DNA of 64,000 bases from the NCBI RefSeq assembly GCF_002952775.1, contig NZ_CP025066.1, forward strand, positions 2,418,001 through 2,482,000. The letters are read 5' to 3'. A model generated the notes under the pieces. It did no database searches. It worked only from the letters and a program-made list of their open reading frames with translations, and was not told the DNA's origin. The DNA is from Halalkaliarchaeum desulfuricum (GTDB lineage: Archaea > Halobacteriota > Halobacteria > Halobacteriales > Haloferacaceae). Below, in pieces: positions 1-9,252 of this stretch. A program made the translations under genes and the position numbers. Each line of letters begins with the position of its first letter. Within the stretch, counting starts at the first letter, position 1.

Positions 1-1
1 G

Positions 2-1231
2 TTCGCCCTGATCGCGGTCGGGTTGACAGTTCGCTCGGTCGACGCGGACGACGCCCGCTTCATGTACGCGGCCGGCGTCGCCGCCGGCCTCGCCGTCGCC
101 GCCTCGATGCAGGCACTCGGGTATTTCGTCACGTTCGCGGTCGCGTTCCTCGTTGCGATCGATCACCGTCGCGTGCGCGACGCTGAACCGATCTCGGGGG
201 CTCGGACTGCGGAGCTCCGGCGGTTCGCGGACCGCTGGCTCGGTCCCGCCGCAGGGGCCGTTCTGGCGTTCGCGGCGACGCTTTTCGTCGCGTACGTCCC
301 GCGCGGCAGCGACATGGGTCTGTTCGCGCTGTTCGAGGCCGCGCTCGTGGAACCGTTCGACGCCGCAACCGGCGTGTACGTCGCCGGCCGGGAGGGAACG
401 CAGTTCCTCGACGCGGTGACGTTCGCCGCCGAATCCCTGGCGGTCCTGAGTTTCCCCGTCCTCGTTGCCGCCGCGATCGGCTTTTTCGCCGAACGATACG
501 GGATCCGGACGGTCGAAGACGACGGCAGGGCAGGGCTGTTGGTCCGATGGGCCGGGCTTGCTGCAGGGTTCGGATTTCTGGTCTTCCCGCTCGGAAACGA
601 GGTGCTCGCCTCCTGGGTACTCGTCCACGTCACGGTCCTGCTTTCGATTCCGGCGGCGGTCGGGATCGCCCTCCTGTTCCGGTCGGCGAGAAACGCCCTC
701 GCGGCGGACGACGCCGCCCGTCTGACCGCGGTTGTTCTCGTGTTGCTCGCACTCGGCGTTCCGACGGTCGCACTGGCGGCGGACGTGTACGCGTCGCCGG
801 CGGATCCGACGGTCGACGGCGAAGACGAGTATCACGACCGGTTCGCTCACTTCGCCCAGCCCGTCGACGACCTCGAACCGCTCGTCGGGGAGATCAGCGC
901 CGACGCCGTCTACGTCGGCGACCGGTTCGTCGTGGCCGACGAGCGGGCCTTCGACGCGCCGCCGCTGTCACAGGGAGAGGCAGCCGCCTTTGGTGAACGT
1001 CTGCCGCTGCCGTGGTATCTCGAACGCGCCGGAGCGCAGACGAGTAGCGTCGCTTCACCGGACGGGCTCGTTCAGTTCCTCGAGGGAGATGCCGCCGAGG
1101 AACCGCCCGCGGTCGTGTTGACGACGCCGGAGCACCGGGACGGCGTGGCCGAGCGCCTCGACGGCTACGAGGAGCGCAGCTATCGGACGGCACTTGAAGA
1201 CAGGGAAGTCGTCGTCTTCCTCCGCGAGTGA
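2..1231 (+). CDS. Agl23-like (TIGR03663-type) multi-pass membrane protein, 5' end outside window
   Basis: The reading frame is already open at the left edge, so the true start lies upstream and only the C-terminal part (about 409 residues) is seen. There are about six hydrophobic segments, followed by a soluble C-terminal domain of about 150 residues. That domain has a PLPWYLER motif, a PPAVVLTTPEH segment and an ending with ERLDGYEERSYR. This layout matches the haloarchaeal flippase-activity-associated Agl23 family, membrane proteins linked to N-glycosylation lipid handling and resembling ArnT-type glycosyltransferases. The family assignment is from recognition only. The gene converges on the TFB gene downstream with only 18 bases between their stops. 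Confidence 0.7.
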   Translation, partial: FALIAVGLTVRSVDADDARFMYAAGVAAGLAVAASMQALGYFVTFAVAFLVAIDHRRVRDAEPISGARTAELRRFADRWLGPAAGAVLAFAATLFVAYVPRGSDMGLFALFEAALVEPFDAATGVYVAGREGTQFLDAVTFAAESLAVLSFPVLVAAAIGFFAERYGIRTVEDDGRAGLLVRWAGLAAGFGFLVFPLGNEVLASWVLVHVTVLLSIPAAVGIALLFRSARNALAADDAARLTAVVLVLLALGVPTVALAADVYASPADPTVDGEDEYHDRFAHFAQPVDDLEPLVGEISADAVYVGDRFVVADERAFDAPPLSQGEAAAFGERLPLPWYLERAGAQTSSVASPDGLVQFLEGDAAEEPPAVVLTTPEHRDGVAERLDGYEERSYRTALEDREVVVFLRE

Positions 1232-1249
1232 GGAGGAACGCTCCGAGGA

Positions 1250-2203
1250 CTATCGAAAGCCCATCGCTTCGATCTGTTCCTGGTAGCGGTTGCGGATGGT
1301 GACTTCGGTGACCTGGGCGACGTCGGCGACTTCGCGCTGAGTTTTCTTCTCGTTGCACAGAAGCGAGGCGGCGTAAATCGCGGCCGCGGCGAACCCGGTT
1401 GGGGATTTCCCGGAGAGAAGGCCCTGTTCGGCCGAGACGTCGATGATCTCGGTCGCCTTTGCTTGCACCTCCTCGGAGAGTTCCAGTGCCGACGCAAACC
1501 GGGGGACGAACTGCTTGGGATCGACCGGCTTCAACTCGAGGCCGAGTTCCTGGGAAATGTATCGATACGTCCGACCGATCTCTTTTTGAGGCACCCGCGA
1601 GACCTCTGCGACCTCGTCGAGCGACCGGGGAATCCCCTCCTGCCGGCAGGCGGCGTACAGTGCGGCGGTGGCGACGCCCTCGATCGAACGGCCGCGGATG
1701 AGGTCTTCATCGAGCGCGCGCCGGTAGATGACCGAGGCGACCTCCCGGACGGAGCGGGGGACGCCCAGCGCGGAGGCCATGCGGTCGATCTCCGAGAGGG
1801 CGAACTGGAGGTTGCGCTCGCCGGCGTCTTTGGTGCGGATGCGTTCCTGCCATTTTCGCAACCGGTGCATCTGTGAGCGCTTCTTCGAGGAAATGGACCG
1901 CCCGTACGCGTCCTTGTCCTTCCAGTCGATCGTGGTTGTCAGCCCCTTGTCATGCATCGTCTCCGTGATCGGGGCGCCGACGCGCGACTTGGACTGTCGC
2001 TCGGAGTGGTTGAACGCCCGCCATTCCGGTCCGCGGTCGATCTGGCGCTCGTCGATGACGAGTCCACAGTCGTCACAAACGAGTTCCCCCTGGTCTGCGT
2101 CGGCGACGACCTCCTCGGATCCACACTCCGGGCAGTTGACAGATTCGTCCGATTCCTGTTCGGCTTCTCGCTGCTGTTGGCGCTGCCTGTTCGGACGTTC
2201 CAT
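1250..2203 (-). CDS. tfb: Transcription initiation factor IIB (TFB)
   Basis: This 317-residue protein is a complete archaeal TFB, which bridges TBP-bound promoter DNA and RNA polymerase. An N-terminal zinc ribbon uses C24, C27, C43 and C46. The B-finger/linker region follows, and then two cyclin-fold repeats (about residues 120-205 and 215-305). The second repeat ends with a helix-turn-helix rich in [20 protein letters not shown], which binds the BRE. The frame stays open 19 codons further upstream. I choose the ATG at 2203 because a TATA box at 2226-2235 lies the right distance upstream for a leaderless transcript. Haloarchaea usually carry several TFB paralogues, and which one this is cannot be told here. 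Confidence 0.96.
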   Translation of the reverse strand: MERPNRQRQQQREAEQESDESVNCPECGSEEVVADADQGELVCDDCGLVIDERQIDRGPEWRAFNHSERQSKSRVGAPITETMHDKGLTTTIDWKDKDAYGRSISSKKRSQMHRLRKWQERIRTKDAGERNLQFALSEIDRMASALGVPRSVREVASVIYRRALDEDLIRGRSIEGVATAALYAACRQEGIPRSLDEVAEVSRVPQKEIGRTYRYISQELGLELKPVDPKQFVPRFASALELSEEVQAKATEIIDVSAEQGLLSGKSPTGFAAAAIYAASLLCNEKKTQREVADVAQVTEVTIRNRYQEQIEAMGFR

Positions 2204-2224
2204 TATAAGATTTGTGGTGGGGTT

Positions 2225-2236
2225 CATATATAAAGA
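2225..2236 (-). promoter_or_regulatory. TATA box of the tfb gene
   Basis: On the minus strand the sequence reads CTTTATATATGA, a strong archaeal TATA element. It is centred about 27 bases before the ATG at 2203. This places transcription initiation essentially at the start codon and supports the shorter, leaderless start. Confidence 0.7.
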
Positions 2237-2376
2237 TTCTTGCTGAGGAATGAACGCCACGGTCTCGCTGCCCGGGTCACTGGGTTATCTGACCGAGCAG
2301 ACAGGTCAATTTTGCCATGTTATGGGGGAGGGGTAGGTATGAAGAGTCGGTTTGGCGATCGAAAAGAGAGCAAGAA

Positions 2377-2826
2377 CTACTCCCCGAGGGTGACACTGTC
2401 GGTCGCGGCGTTCCTGAGCGCGTCAGATCGACCGTGCGTGCCGGGCGCGATCGCGAACGTCCGACGGCCGTGGCGGTTGGCCGCCTCGAGGACCGGTTTG
2501 AAGTCGGTGTCCCTGGAGGCGATGGCGATGGTTTCCGCGCGCCCCTCGATGGCGAAAGCGGTCGCATCGACGGCGAGTTTCACGTCGACGTCGCCGCTCG
2601 TGACAATCACCTCGAACCCCCGAGTCTCCGCCGCCTGGATCAGTCCCGGCGTGGCGTGTTCGTCCAGGTACAACCGCGTGGTGACCAGTGGTCCCCGTCG
2701 TTCCGCTGCCTCCCGAACGTCGTCGAGGTCGACGTCGAACTCCTCCCGGAGGACGTTCGGACCGTCGACGAACAGCGCGACGCCCTCGGGTTGCGTCGAC
2801 GAACGGAGCCTGTCCACGATGTCCAT
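2377..2826 (-). CDS. NYN-domain (LabA/PIN-like) putative ribonuclease
   Basis: The 149-residue protein is a compact NYN domain of the PIN-like nuclease superfamily. The N-terminal VALFVDGPNV segment carries the first acidic residue. The later VDVKLAVDA and IASRDTDFKPVL segments supply the other conserved acidic residues of the metal site. Related archaeal proteins are uncharacterised and presumed to cut RNA. I take the ATG at 2826 (MDIVDRLRSS). The upstream extension reads like non-coding sequence, and an AT-rich TATA-like AGTATTT lies about 27 bases before it. It stands alone between tfb and gcvT. Confidence 0.8.
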   Translation of the reverse strand: MDIVDRLRSSTQPEGVALFVDGPNVLREEFDVDLDDVREAAERRGPLVTTRLYLDEHATPGLIQAAETRGFEVIVTSGDVDVKLAVDATAFAIEGRAETIAIASRDTDFKPVLEAANRHGRRTFAIAPGTHGRSDALRNAATDSVTLGE

Positions 2827-3180
2827 ATCTTCCGTACCGGGGCGGCGGGGAAATACTCCGCGTTCGCGGTGTGGTGCTCCCGTAAGAAGCTCAGAGATTG
2901 ACAATTGTGTCCAAAAATCGGCCGACAAACTGCATTCATCGTGATTGACTCATAGCGAAACTGTGAAACCGTTTGTTTGACACCGTCATGTCTTAAAAAT
3001 CTATCAGTGAGATCAAGCATACGCCGAGCGAAGCGAGGCGTTTCACCGCTGGCGAGGACCGAAGGGACGAGCCAGCGGTTTTTTTGGTCCAGATTTTTTG
3101 GCGGGGGTCGAGCGAAGCGAGGCCCCCGTGAAAAAAGGTGGATGACAAGAACAATTACCGGTGACAGTCGTACATCCAGT
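2827..3180. other. Intergenic region between divergent NYN and gcvT genes
   Basis: This 354-base stretch holds the divergent promoters and the cluster of three hairpins described separately (3022-3128). A CAATTA element about 28 bases before the gcvT ATG is the likeliest TATA box for a leaderless gcvT transcript. I see no further coding signal. Confidence 0.5.
3022..3128. repeat. Three consecutive hairpins with two GAGCGAAGCGAG copies
   Basis: Three inverted repeats lie side by side. CGCC/GGCG (3022-3040) is followed by TTT. CCGCTGGC (3046-3053) pairs perfectly with GCCAGCGG (3071-3078) and is followed by seven T (3079-3085). CGGGGG (3102-3107) pairs with CCCCCG (3123-3128). The word GAGCGAAGCGAG occurs in the loops of the first and third (3026-3037 and 3110-3121). 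The middle one looks like a classic T-tract terminator on the plus strand, yet no gene on that strand ends just upstream. A small RNA or a mobile repeat is possible. Confidence 0.55.
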
Positions 3181-4305
3181 ATGGCATCACGCGAAACGCC
3201 GCTGCACGGAACACACGACGACCTGGGCGCGAAGTTCACCGACTTCGGCGGGTGGCAGATGCCCGTCGAGTTCGAATCGATCCGGGTCGAACACGAGGCC
3301 GTCCGGGAGGAGGCCGGCATCTTCGATGTCTCCCACATGGGACAGATCGAGGTGTCGGGCCCGGACGCGACGACGTTGATGCAGCGACTGACGACAAACG
3401 ACGTGACCGCCCTCGATCCCGGCGAGTCGCAGTACTCCGCGATCACCCGGGAGGACGGCGTCATCATCGACGACACGATCGTCTATCGATATCCCGACGG
3501 GGAGGCCGCCGGCGCCACGGGTGAGGAGACGTCGTTCCTGTTCATCCCGAACGCAGGACACGACGAACAGATGTACGACCGGTGGGTCGACTATCGCGAT
3601 GAGGCGGGACTGGAGGCGACGGTCGAAAACACCACCGAGACGTGGGGGATGATCGCAGTGCAGGGCCCCGACGCTCCCGGACTCGTCACGGATGCCGTCA
3701 CGGAACTTGAGGGTTCAGCGCCCGCCGACACCGTGTCGGCGTTCTCCCGGAACGAGGCCGGATTCGGGACCATTGCGGGCGCGCGATGTTTCATCGCCAA
3801 GACCGGCTACACCGGCGAGCCCGGGTTCGAGGTGATGTGTCCGACCGACGACGCAGTCGACGTGTGGGAGGCGTTCGACTGTGAGCCCTGTGGGCTCGGG
3901 GCCCGCGACACTCTCCGGATCGAGAAGGGGTTCCTCCTGTCGGGCGAAGATTTCCATCCCGAAGAGGAGCCGCGCACGCCGTTCGAAGCCGGCATCGGCT
4001 TTGCGGTCAAACTCGACACCGAGTTCGTCGGGCGCGACGCCCTCGAGGCACAGAACGAGGAGGGAATCGACGAGCGATTTACGGGCGTCAAGTTGCTGGA
4101 CCGCGGCGTCCCGCGTGGCGGCTACGAACTCCGCGCCGACGGTGAACCGGTCGGTCATCTCACGTCCGGGACGATGAGCCCGACGCTTTCCGAACCGATC
4201 GCACTGGGCTATCTTTCGACTGACTGCGAAGAGGGCGACCGGATCTCGGTCGTCGTCCGCGGCGACGAAAAGCGCGCGAAGGTCGTCACACCGCCGTTCG
4301 TCTGA
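3181..4305 (+). CDS. gcvT: Glycine cleavage system aminomethyltransferase (T protein)
   Basis: This 374-residue protein transfers the aminomethyl carbon of glycine from lipoylated H protein to tetrahydrofolate, releasing ammonia. It covers the full GcvT fold. The N-terminal LHGTHDDLGAKFTDFGG motif is present, as is DVSHMGQ at about residue 53. The IIDDTIVYR segment holds the folate-contacting acidic residues. The C-terminal barrel ends with VVRGDEKRAKVV. The ATG at 3181 is chosen because upstream codons run through the hairpin cluster. It is the first of four adjacent glycine cleavage genes on the same strand. Confidence 0.97.
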   Translation: MASRETPLHGTHDDLGAKFTDFGGWQMPVEFESIRVEHEAVREEAGIFDVSHMGQIEVSGPDATTLMQRLTTNDVTALDPGESQYSAITREDGVIIDDTIVYRYPDGEAAGATGEETSFLFIPNAGHDEQMYDRWVDYRDEAGLEATVENTTETWGMIAVQGPDAPGLVTDAVTELEGSAPADTVSAFSRNEAGFGTIAGARCFIAKTGYTGEPGFEVMCPTDDAVDVWEAFDCEPCGLGARDTLRIEKGFLLSGEDFHPEEEPRTPFEAGIGFAVKLDTEFVGRDALEAQNEEGIDERFTGVKLLDRGVPRGGYELRADGEPVGHLTSGTMSPTLSEPIALGYLSTDCEEGDRISVVVRGDEKRAKVVTPPFV

Positions 4306-4396
4306 TCTCTGTTCGCCTCGATAACTGCAGCCCATACTGTTCGTAGTTCGGGGATTTGGGCCTGTCGATCCGGAACGGTCGGACGAAGTCCACGTC

Positions 4397-4405
4397 GTAT
4401 AAATA
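4397..4405 (+). promoter_or_regulatory. TATA box upstream of gcvH
   Basis: GTATAAATA lies about 28 bases before the gcvH ATG at 4430. This suggests that gcvH, and probably gcvPA and gcvPB after it, has its own leaderless promoter separate from gcvT. Confidence 0.6.
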
Positions 4406-4429
4406 CCTGATTCCCCAAGTTCAAACAGG

Positions 4430-4810
4430 ATGAGCTTCGAAATACCCGACGACCTGCGGTACAGGGAGACACACGAGTGGACGACGACCGGCGATACGGT
4501 TCGGTTCGGAATCAGCGACTTCGCCCAGGACGAACTGGGCGACATCGTCTTCGTGGAACTGCCGGACGTCGGCGACACCGTCGAGCAGACCGGGGAGTTC
4601 GGCGTGGTCGAATCGATCAAGGCAGTCTCGGACATCTATGCGCCCGTCTCGGGTGAGGTGACGGCCGTAAACGACGCCGTCTTCGATAAGCCCGAACTGG
4701 TCAACGAGGATCCGTACGGCGACGGCTGGCTCATCGAGATCGAAGTCAGCGACGAGGGAGAGTTCGACGATCTTCTCGACGCCGACGAGTACGAAGCACA
4801 GATAGAGTGA
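4430..4810 (+). CDS. gcvH: Glycine cleavage system H protein
   Basis: The 126-residue lipoyl carrier shuttles the methylamine intermediate between the P and T proteins. The lipoylation site is K64 within VESIKAVSD. The N-terminal RYRETHEW motif and the central [12 protein letters not shown] are diagnostic of GcvH rather than of dehydrogenase E2 lipoyl domains. Length is normal for the family. It sits 124 bases after gcvT and 42 bases before gcvPA. Confidence 0.97.
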   Translation: MSFEIPDDLRYRETHEWTTTGDTVRFGISDFAQDELGDIVFVELPDVGDTVEQTGEFGVVESIKAVSDIYAPVSGEVTAVNDAVFDKPELVNEDPYGDGWLIEIEVSDEGEFDDLLDADEYEAQIE

Positions 4811-4852
4811 TCGAGCCATGATTCAACCAGCATTCGGACGGAGAGGTGGACG

Positions 4853-6181
4853 ATGACGACGGGTGGAACGCCGTTCGCTCCACACACGGACGCCGACGTG
4901 GAGGCGATGCTCGAGGAGATCGGTGCCGGCGACGAGTCGGAGCTGTTCGACATTCCCGAGGAGGTCGCATTCGAGGGGAAACTCGACATCGAGGCCCGCG
5001 ATGAGCCCGCGGTCAAGTCGGATGTCAGTCGAATGTTCGCCCGGAACGACGACCTGACGGAGTTCCTGGGTCGGGGACACTACTCGCATTACGTCCCCTC
5101 GCTCGTGGACCACCTCTCGATGCGGGCGGAGTTTTTGACGAGCTACACCCAGTACCAGCCGGAGATCACGCAGGGGTTCCTGCAGGTGCTGTTCGAGTAC
5201 CAGTCGATGATCGTCGAGTTGACCGGGCTCGAGGTCGCCAACTGCTCGATGTACGACGGGGCGAGTGCGCTGGGCGAGGCGGCGACGCTCGCCAGTCGGC
5301 TGCGGCGCGTCTCCGGGGACACGATGCTTGTACCGACACACCTCCGGGACGGAAAGCAGTCGGTGCTCGAAAACTACTGTGACGGGGCGGGTCTCGTCGT
5401 CGAAACGTACTCGATGGACGACGGCGCGGTGGACGTCGGTGCGCTCGAAGACCGGATGGACGACGACGTCGTCGCCGTGTACGTCGAAAACCCGACCGTC
5501 CGCGGCGTCATTCAGGAGGAACTCGGCGCAGTCGGCAATCTCGCGGACGAACACGACGCGCTGTTCGTCTACGGAACCGATCCGGTCGCGCTAGCGCTGC
5601 TCGAACAGCCGGCCGAACTCGGAGTCGACGTCGTCGTCGGCGAGGCGGACACCCTGGGGCTCCCGACGAGTTTCGGCATGGGTCTCGGCCTGTTTGCGAC
5701 CAAAGAGGAGTACCTCCGGCAGGTTCCCGGCCGACTCGTCGGCGCGAGCGACGACGATGCCGGAAACCGGGCGTACACCCTGACACTCCAGACTCGCGAG
5801 CAGCACATCCGCAAGGAGCGGGCGACCTCGAACATCTGTACCAACCAGGCGTGGGTCGCGCTCCGGACTGCGATGCACGCCGCGCTGCTCGGACCGACCG
5901 GGCTGGTCGATCTCGCGACCGACGCCGTCGAGAACGCGAGTGAACTGTCCGGGCGAATCGACGAACTCTCCGGATTCCGGGCACCGGTCCACGACCGGCA
6001 CCACTTCCGTGAGTTCCTCGTCCGATCCGATCAGCCGGCGGCTGCCATCGCAGGCGACCTCGAAACCGAGGGGTACGCCGTCCACGTCGTCGACGATCAC
6101 CTGTTGCAGGTGTGCGTCACGGACACGAACGAAGCCGCCATGGACGACCTCGTGGCGGCGTTCGAGGAGGTGGCACGATGA
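4853..6181 (+). CDS. gcvPA: Glycine dehydrogenase (decarboxylating) subunit 1
   Basis: This 442-residue protein is the N-terminal half of the PLP-dependent P protein, which archaea and many bacteria encode as two polypeptides. It contains the PLP-fold elements of the subunit, such as GHYSHYVPS near residue 78, [11 protein letters not shown] near 100, and [12 protein letters not shown] near 133. It lacks the Schiff-base lysine, which is in subunit 2. Its stop codon overlaps the start of gcvPB in an ATGA arrangement, so the two are probably translationally coupled. Confidence 0.96.
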   Translation: MTTGGTPFAPHTDADVEAMLEEIGAGDESELFDIPEEVAFEGKLDIEARDEPAVKSDVSRMFARNDDLTEFLGRGHYSHYVPSLVDHLSMRAEFLTSYTQYQPEITQGFLQVLFEYQSMIVELTGLEVANCSMYDGASALGEAATLASRLRRVSGDTMLVPTHLRDGKQSVLENYCDGAGLVVETYSMDDGAVDVGALEDRMDDDVVAVYVENPTVRGVIQEELGAVGNLADEHDALFVYGTDPVALALLEQPAELGVDVVVGEADTLGLPTSFGMGLGLFATKEEYLRQVPGRLVGASDDDAGNRAYTLTLQTREQHIRKERATSNICTNQAWVALRTAMHAALLGPTGLVDLATDAVENASELSGRIDELSGFRAPVHDRHHFREFLVRSDQPAAAIAGDLETEGYAVHVVDDHLLQVCVTDTNEAAMDDLVAAFEEVAR

Positions 6182-7599
6182 GACACGATCAGGCCCGCTA
6201 CTCGCGAGAAGACAAACACGAACCGCTGCTGTCCGAGAAGAACGAAACCACTCTCGAGATCGGAGACGACTCGCCGCTTCCCGACGAGTTGACCCGCGAT
6301 TCGCTGACGCTCCCGGAGGTGTCCGAGCCGGAAGTGGCCCGCCACTACACCCGGCTTTCGCAGATGAACTGGAGCATCGACTCCGGGCCGTATCCCCTCG
6401 GGTCGTGTACGATGAAGTACAACCCACGGTTCACCGAGGACCTCGCGGCCGATCCGAACGCGGCGGTTCATCCGGACCGATCGTCCGAGTCCGTCCAGGG
6501 GACCCTGGAGCTGTATCACGACCTCCAGGAGTATCTGGCCGAGATCGGCGGGATGGACGCCGTCACGCTCCAGCCGCCCGCCGGTGCGGCCGGCGAGTTC
6601 ACGGGGATCCTCATCGCGAAGGCGTACCACGAACACCACGGCAACGACAAAAGCGAGGTCATCATCCCCGCATCGGCACACGGGACGAACTTCGCGACCG
6701 CGGCGCTTGCGGGCTACGACGTGGTCGAGCTCCCCTCCAACGAGGAGGGTCGCGTCGACGTCGAGGCGCTCGAGGCCGCGGTGTCCGACGACACCGCCGC
6801 GCTGATGCTCACCAACCCGAACACGGTCGGACTGTTCGAGCGCGACATCGTCGAGATCGCCGAGATCGTCCACGACTCCGGCGGCGTGCTGTACTACGAC
6901 GGCGCGAACCTGAATGCGCTGCTGGGTCGGGCCCGGCCGGGAGACATGGGCTTTGACATCATGCACTACAACGTGCACAAGACGTTCGCGACTCCCCACG
7001 GCGGCGGCGGTCCGGGCGCGGGCCCTGTCGGCGTCGTCGAGGAACTCGAGCAGTACCTCCCGAAACCCCAGGTCCGCGAGCGCGACGGCCAGTATGTACT
7101 CGAGGATCCGGAAGAGAGCATCGGTAAGGTCCACGGGTTCCTGGGCAACTGGCTGGTGTTGATCAAAGCCCACGCCTACATCAGCCGCCTCGGCCACGAG
7201 GGGCTCGTCGACACCAGCGCGAAGGCCGTGCTCAACGCGAATTACCTCGCGTCCCAGATCGACCTGGAGGTGCCGTACGGACCGTTCCACCACGAGTTCG
7301 CGGCCACCTCGGGCGACCGCGACGCCGCCGACGTCGCAAAGCGGATGCTGGATTACGGCGTCCACCCGCCGACGACGAAGTGGCCGGAGATGGTTCCGGA
7401 AGCAATGCTCACCGAGCCGACCGAAATCGAGAGCAAAGAGTCCGTCGAGGACCTCGCGGAGGCGTTCAACCGAGCGTACGCCGACTCCGACGAGACGCTG
7501 GAGTCCGCGCCGAACCGCACGACCGCCGCCAGGATCGATCAGGCGACGGCCGCCAGGAACCCGGTCCTCTCCTGGCACACGCTGGACGACGAAGCGTAA
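6178..7599 (+). CDS. gcvPB: Glycine dehydrogenase (decarboxylating) subunit 2
   Basis: The 473-residue catalytic half of the P protein decarboxylates glycine and loads the H-protein lipoyl arm. The PLP Schiff-base lysine is K268 in [18 protein letters not shown], a signature of this subunit. The [15 protein letters not shown] segment near residue 75 is also characteristic. The start is set by the four-base overlap with gcvPA at 6178-6181. It ends 3 bases from the convergent gatB stop. Confidence 0.97.
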   Translation: MRHDQARYSREDKHEPLLSEKNETTLEIGDDSPLPDELTRDSLTLPEVSEPEVARHYTRLSQMNWSIDSGPYPLGSCTMKYNPRFTEDLAADPNAAVHPDRSSESVQGTLELYHDLQEYLAEIGGMDAVTLQPPAGAAGEFTGILIAKAYHEHHGNDKSEVIIPASAHGTNFATAALAGYDVVELPSNEEGRVDVEALEAAVSDDTAALMLTNPNTVGLFERDIVEIAEIVHDSGGVLYYDGANLNALLGRARPGDMGFDIMHYNVHKTFATPHGGGGPGAGPVGVVEELEQYLPKPQVRERDGQYVLEDPEESIGKVHGFLGNWLVLIKAHAYISRLGHEGLVDTSAKAVLNANYLASQIDLEVPYGPFHHEFAATSGDRDAADVAKRMLDYGVHPPTTKWPEMVPEAMLTEPTEIESKESVEDLAEAFNRAYADSDETLESAPNRTTAARIDQATAARNPVLSWHTLDDEA

Positions 7600-7602
7600 C
7601 GC

Positions 7603-9090
7603 TCACCCGTCCAGTCGATCGCGCAACAGCTGATTGACGTCTCCTGGATCGGCGCTGCCGCCCGTTTTCTGCATCACCTGTCCGACGAGGAAATTGATCG
7701 CCCCGCCCTCGCCGGCGTGGTAATCCTCGACAGCCTCGGGGTGCTCTTCGATCGCCTCGGTCACGGCGGCGGCGACTGCCTCGCCCTCCGTTTTTCCGAG
7801 TTCCTCGCGATCGACGATTTCGTCGGGCGCGAGTCCCTCGTCGAGCATCGTCCGGAGGAGAACCTCCTCGGCGTTCTTGACTGTCACCTCCTCGGCGTCG
7901 ACGAGTTCGATCAGGCGAGTGAACTCCTCGAGCCGATCGGTCACGTCCGTGATCTCCATATCGCGGTAGTGGAGTTCCCCCAGCAGGTTGTCGGCCACCC
8001 AGGTGGCCGCGAGGTCGGGGTCGAACTCCGCTGCGACGTCCTCGAAGAAGTCGGCGACCTCCTTGGTGGATGTGAGCTTCGAGGCGGATTCGGCGTCGAG
8101 ACCGTACTCCTCGCGGAACCGTTCGCGGCGGGCGTCCGGCAGCTCCGGGATCGGGATCCGGTCGCGCCATCCGGAGACTGCAAGCGGCGGCAGGTCGGCC
8201 TCCCTGAAGTACCGGTAGTCCTTCTCTGCCTCCTTGGTCCGCATCGAGACGGTGATCCCCCGCGCCTCGTCCCAGTGGCGGGTCTCCTGTTCGATCTCCC
8301 GTCCGCGACGGATGGCGTTTCGCTGACGGGTCACCTCGTAGGCGAGCGCCTTCTCGGCACCCTTGTGACTGGAGATGTTCTTCACTTCGGTGCGGTTGGC
8401 AGCCGAGAGAGCGCGCTCGTCGATCCGGCCGTCCTCGGCGACTGCGTCGCCGGACACCATCGAGATGTTGGCGTCGACCCGGAGGCTCCCGTCCCGTTCG
8501 GGATCGAACACGCCGAGATATTCCAGCACCTCCTCGAGCTTCGCGAGGAACGCCCGGGTTTCGGCGGGCGACCGGAAGTCCGGCTCCGTGACGATCTCGA
8601 CGAGGGGGGTTCCCGCGCGGTTGTAGTCGACGAGCGTGTAGTCGGCGGTGTCGATCCCGCCGCCCACGTGTTCGAGGCTGCCGGGGTCTTCCTCGAGGTG
8701 TGCCCGCGTGATCCCGATCGTCCGACGCATTCCCTCGACACTGATCTCCAGCTCCCCGTCGGCACAGATCGGCGCGTCGTACTGGGTGAGCTGGAAGTTC
8801 TTCGGCAGGTCGGGGTAGTAGTAGTTCTTGCGGTGGAACGTGGTCCGTTCGGGGATCTCGGCGTCGAGTGCTTTCGCGATCTTGACGGCGGCTTCGACTG
8901 CGGCCTCGTTGAGAACCGGCAGCGATCCCGGGAGCCCGAGACAGGTCGGGCACGTTCGACTGTTCGGTTCCTCGCCGTCGGCGGCGTCCGTAGAACAGCC
9001 ACAGAAGATCTTCGTAGCCGTCTCCAACTGGACGTGGACCTCGAGACCGATGACGACCGCGAGGTCTTTCTCGGCGGCCTGCGCGCTCAT
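7603..9090 (-). CDS. gatB: Aspartyl/glutamyl-tRNA(Asn/Gln) amidotransferase subunit B
   Basis: This 495-residue protein is GatB, which activates Asp-tRNA(Asn) or Glu-tRNA(Gln) for transamidation together with GatA and GatC. The N-terminal IGLEVHVQL motif is present, followed by the Cys-rich IFCGCS and RTCPTCLGLPG segments and the FHRKNYYYPDLPKNFQ signature. The C-terminal YqeY-like tail domain (from about residue 400) includes NFLVGQVMQKTGGSADP. The ATG at 9090 is chosen because the upstream frame crosses a tandem repeat. The gatA and gatC partners are not in the window. Confidence 0.97.
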   Translation of the reverse strand: MSAQAAEKDLAVVIGLEVHVQLETATKIFCGCSTDAADGEEPNSRTCPTCLGLPGSLPVLNEAAVEAAVKIAKALDAEIPERTTFHRKNYYYPDLPKNFQLTQYDAPICADGELEISVEGMRRTIGITRAHLEEDPGSLEHVGGGIDTADYTLVDYNRAGTPLVEIVTEPDFRSPAETRAFLAKLEEVLEYLGVFDPERDGSLRVDANISMVSGDAVAEDGRIDERALSAANRTEVKNISSHKGAEKALAYEVTRQRNAIRRGREIEQETRHWDEARGITVSMRTKEAEKDYRYFREADLPPLAVSGWRDRIPIPELPDARRERFREEYGLDAESASKLTSTKEVADFFEDVAAEFDPDLAATWVADNLLGELHYRDMEITDVTDRLEEFTRLIELVDAEEVTVKNAEEVLLRTMLDEGLAPDEIVDREELGKTEGEAVAAAVTEAIEEHPEAVEDYHAGEGGAINFLVGQVMQKTGGSADPGDVNQLLRDRLDG

Positions 9091-9120
9091 TGGGCGGGGT
9101 TCGTGGCCGGGCGAGTAAAA

Positions 9121-9170
9121 CGTGACGGGACGCGTTCGAACGTGACGGGACGCGTTCGAACGTGACGGGA
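9121..9170. repeat. 20-bp tandem repeat (2.5 copies) upstream of gatB
   Basis: The unit CGTGACGGGACGCGTTCGAA is repeated exactly twice and followed by the first half of a third copy. It lies 31-80 bases upstream of the gatB start, in its promoter region, and each unit contains the TTCGAA palindrome. It could be replication slippage or a spacing element for a regulator. Confidence 0.85.
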
Positions 9171-9252
9171 CGGCTCCGAGTTTGTCCCGGACAACGCCTC
9201 CGGCCACACCGCTTCACTAATCGCTATAGGGGTCCGCACGAAACAGCCGAGC

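Noticed and set aside
2977-3180. Glycine riboswitch or N-terminal extension of gcvT
   Set aside because: The extended frame runs through hairpins and looks non-coding. The hairpins do not resemble a glycine aptamer, and a promoter element nearer the ATG suggests a leaderless message.
4421-9165. Long open frames on the strand opposite gcvH, gcvPA, gcvPB and gatB
   Set aside because: They are antisense shadows produced by GC-rich codon structure and show no domain-like sequence, while the genes they overlap are certain.
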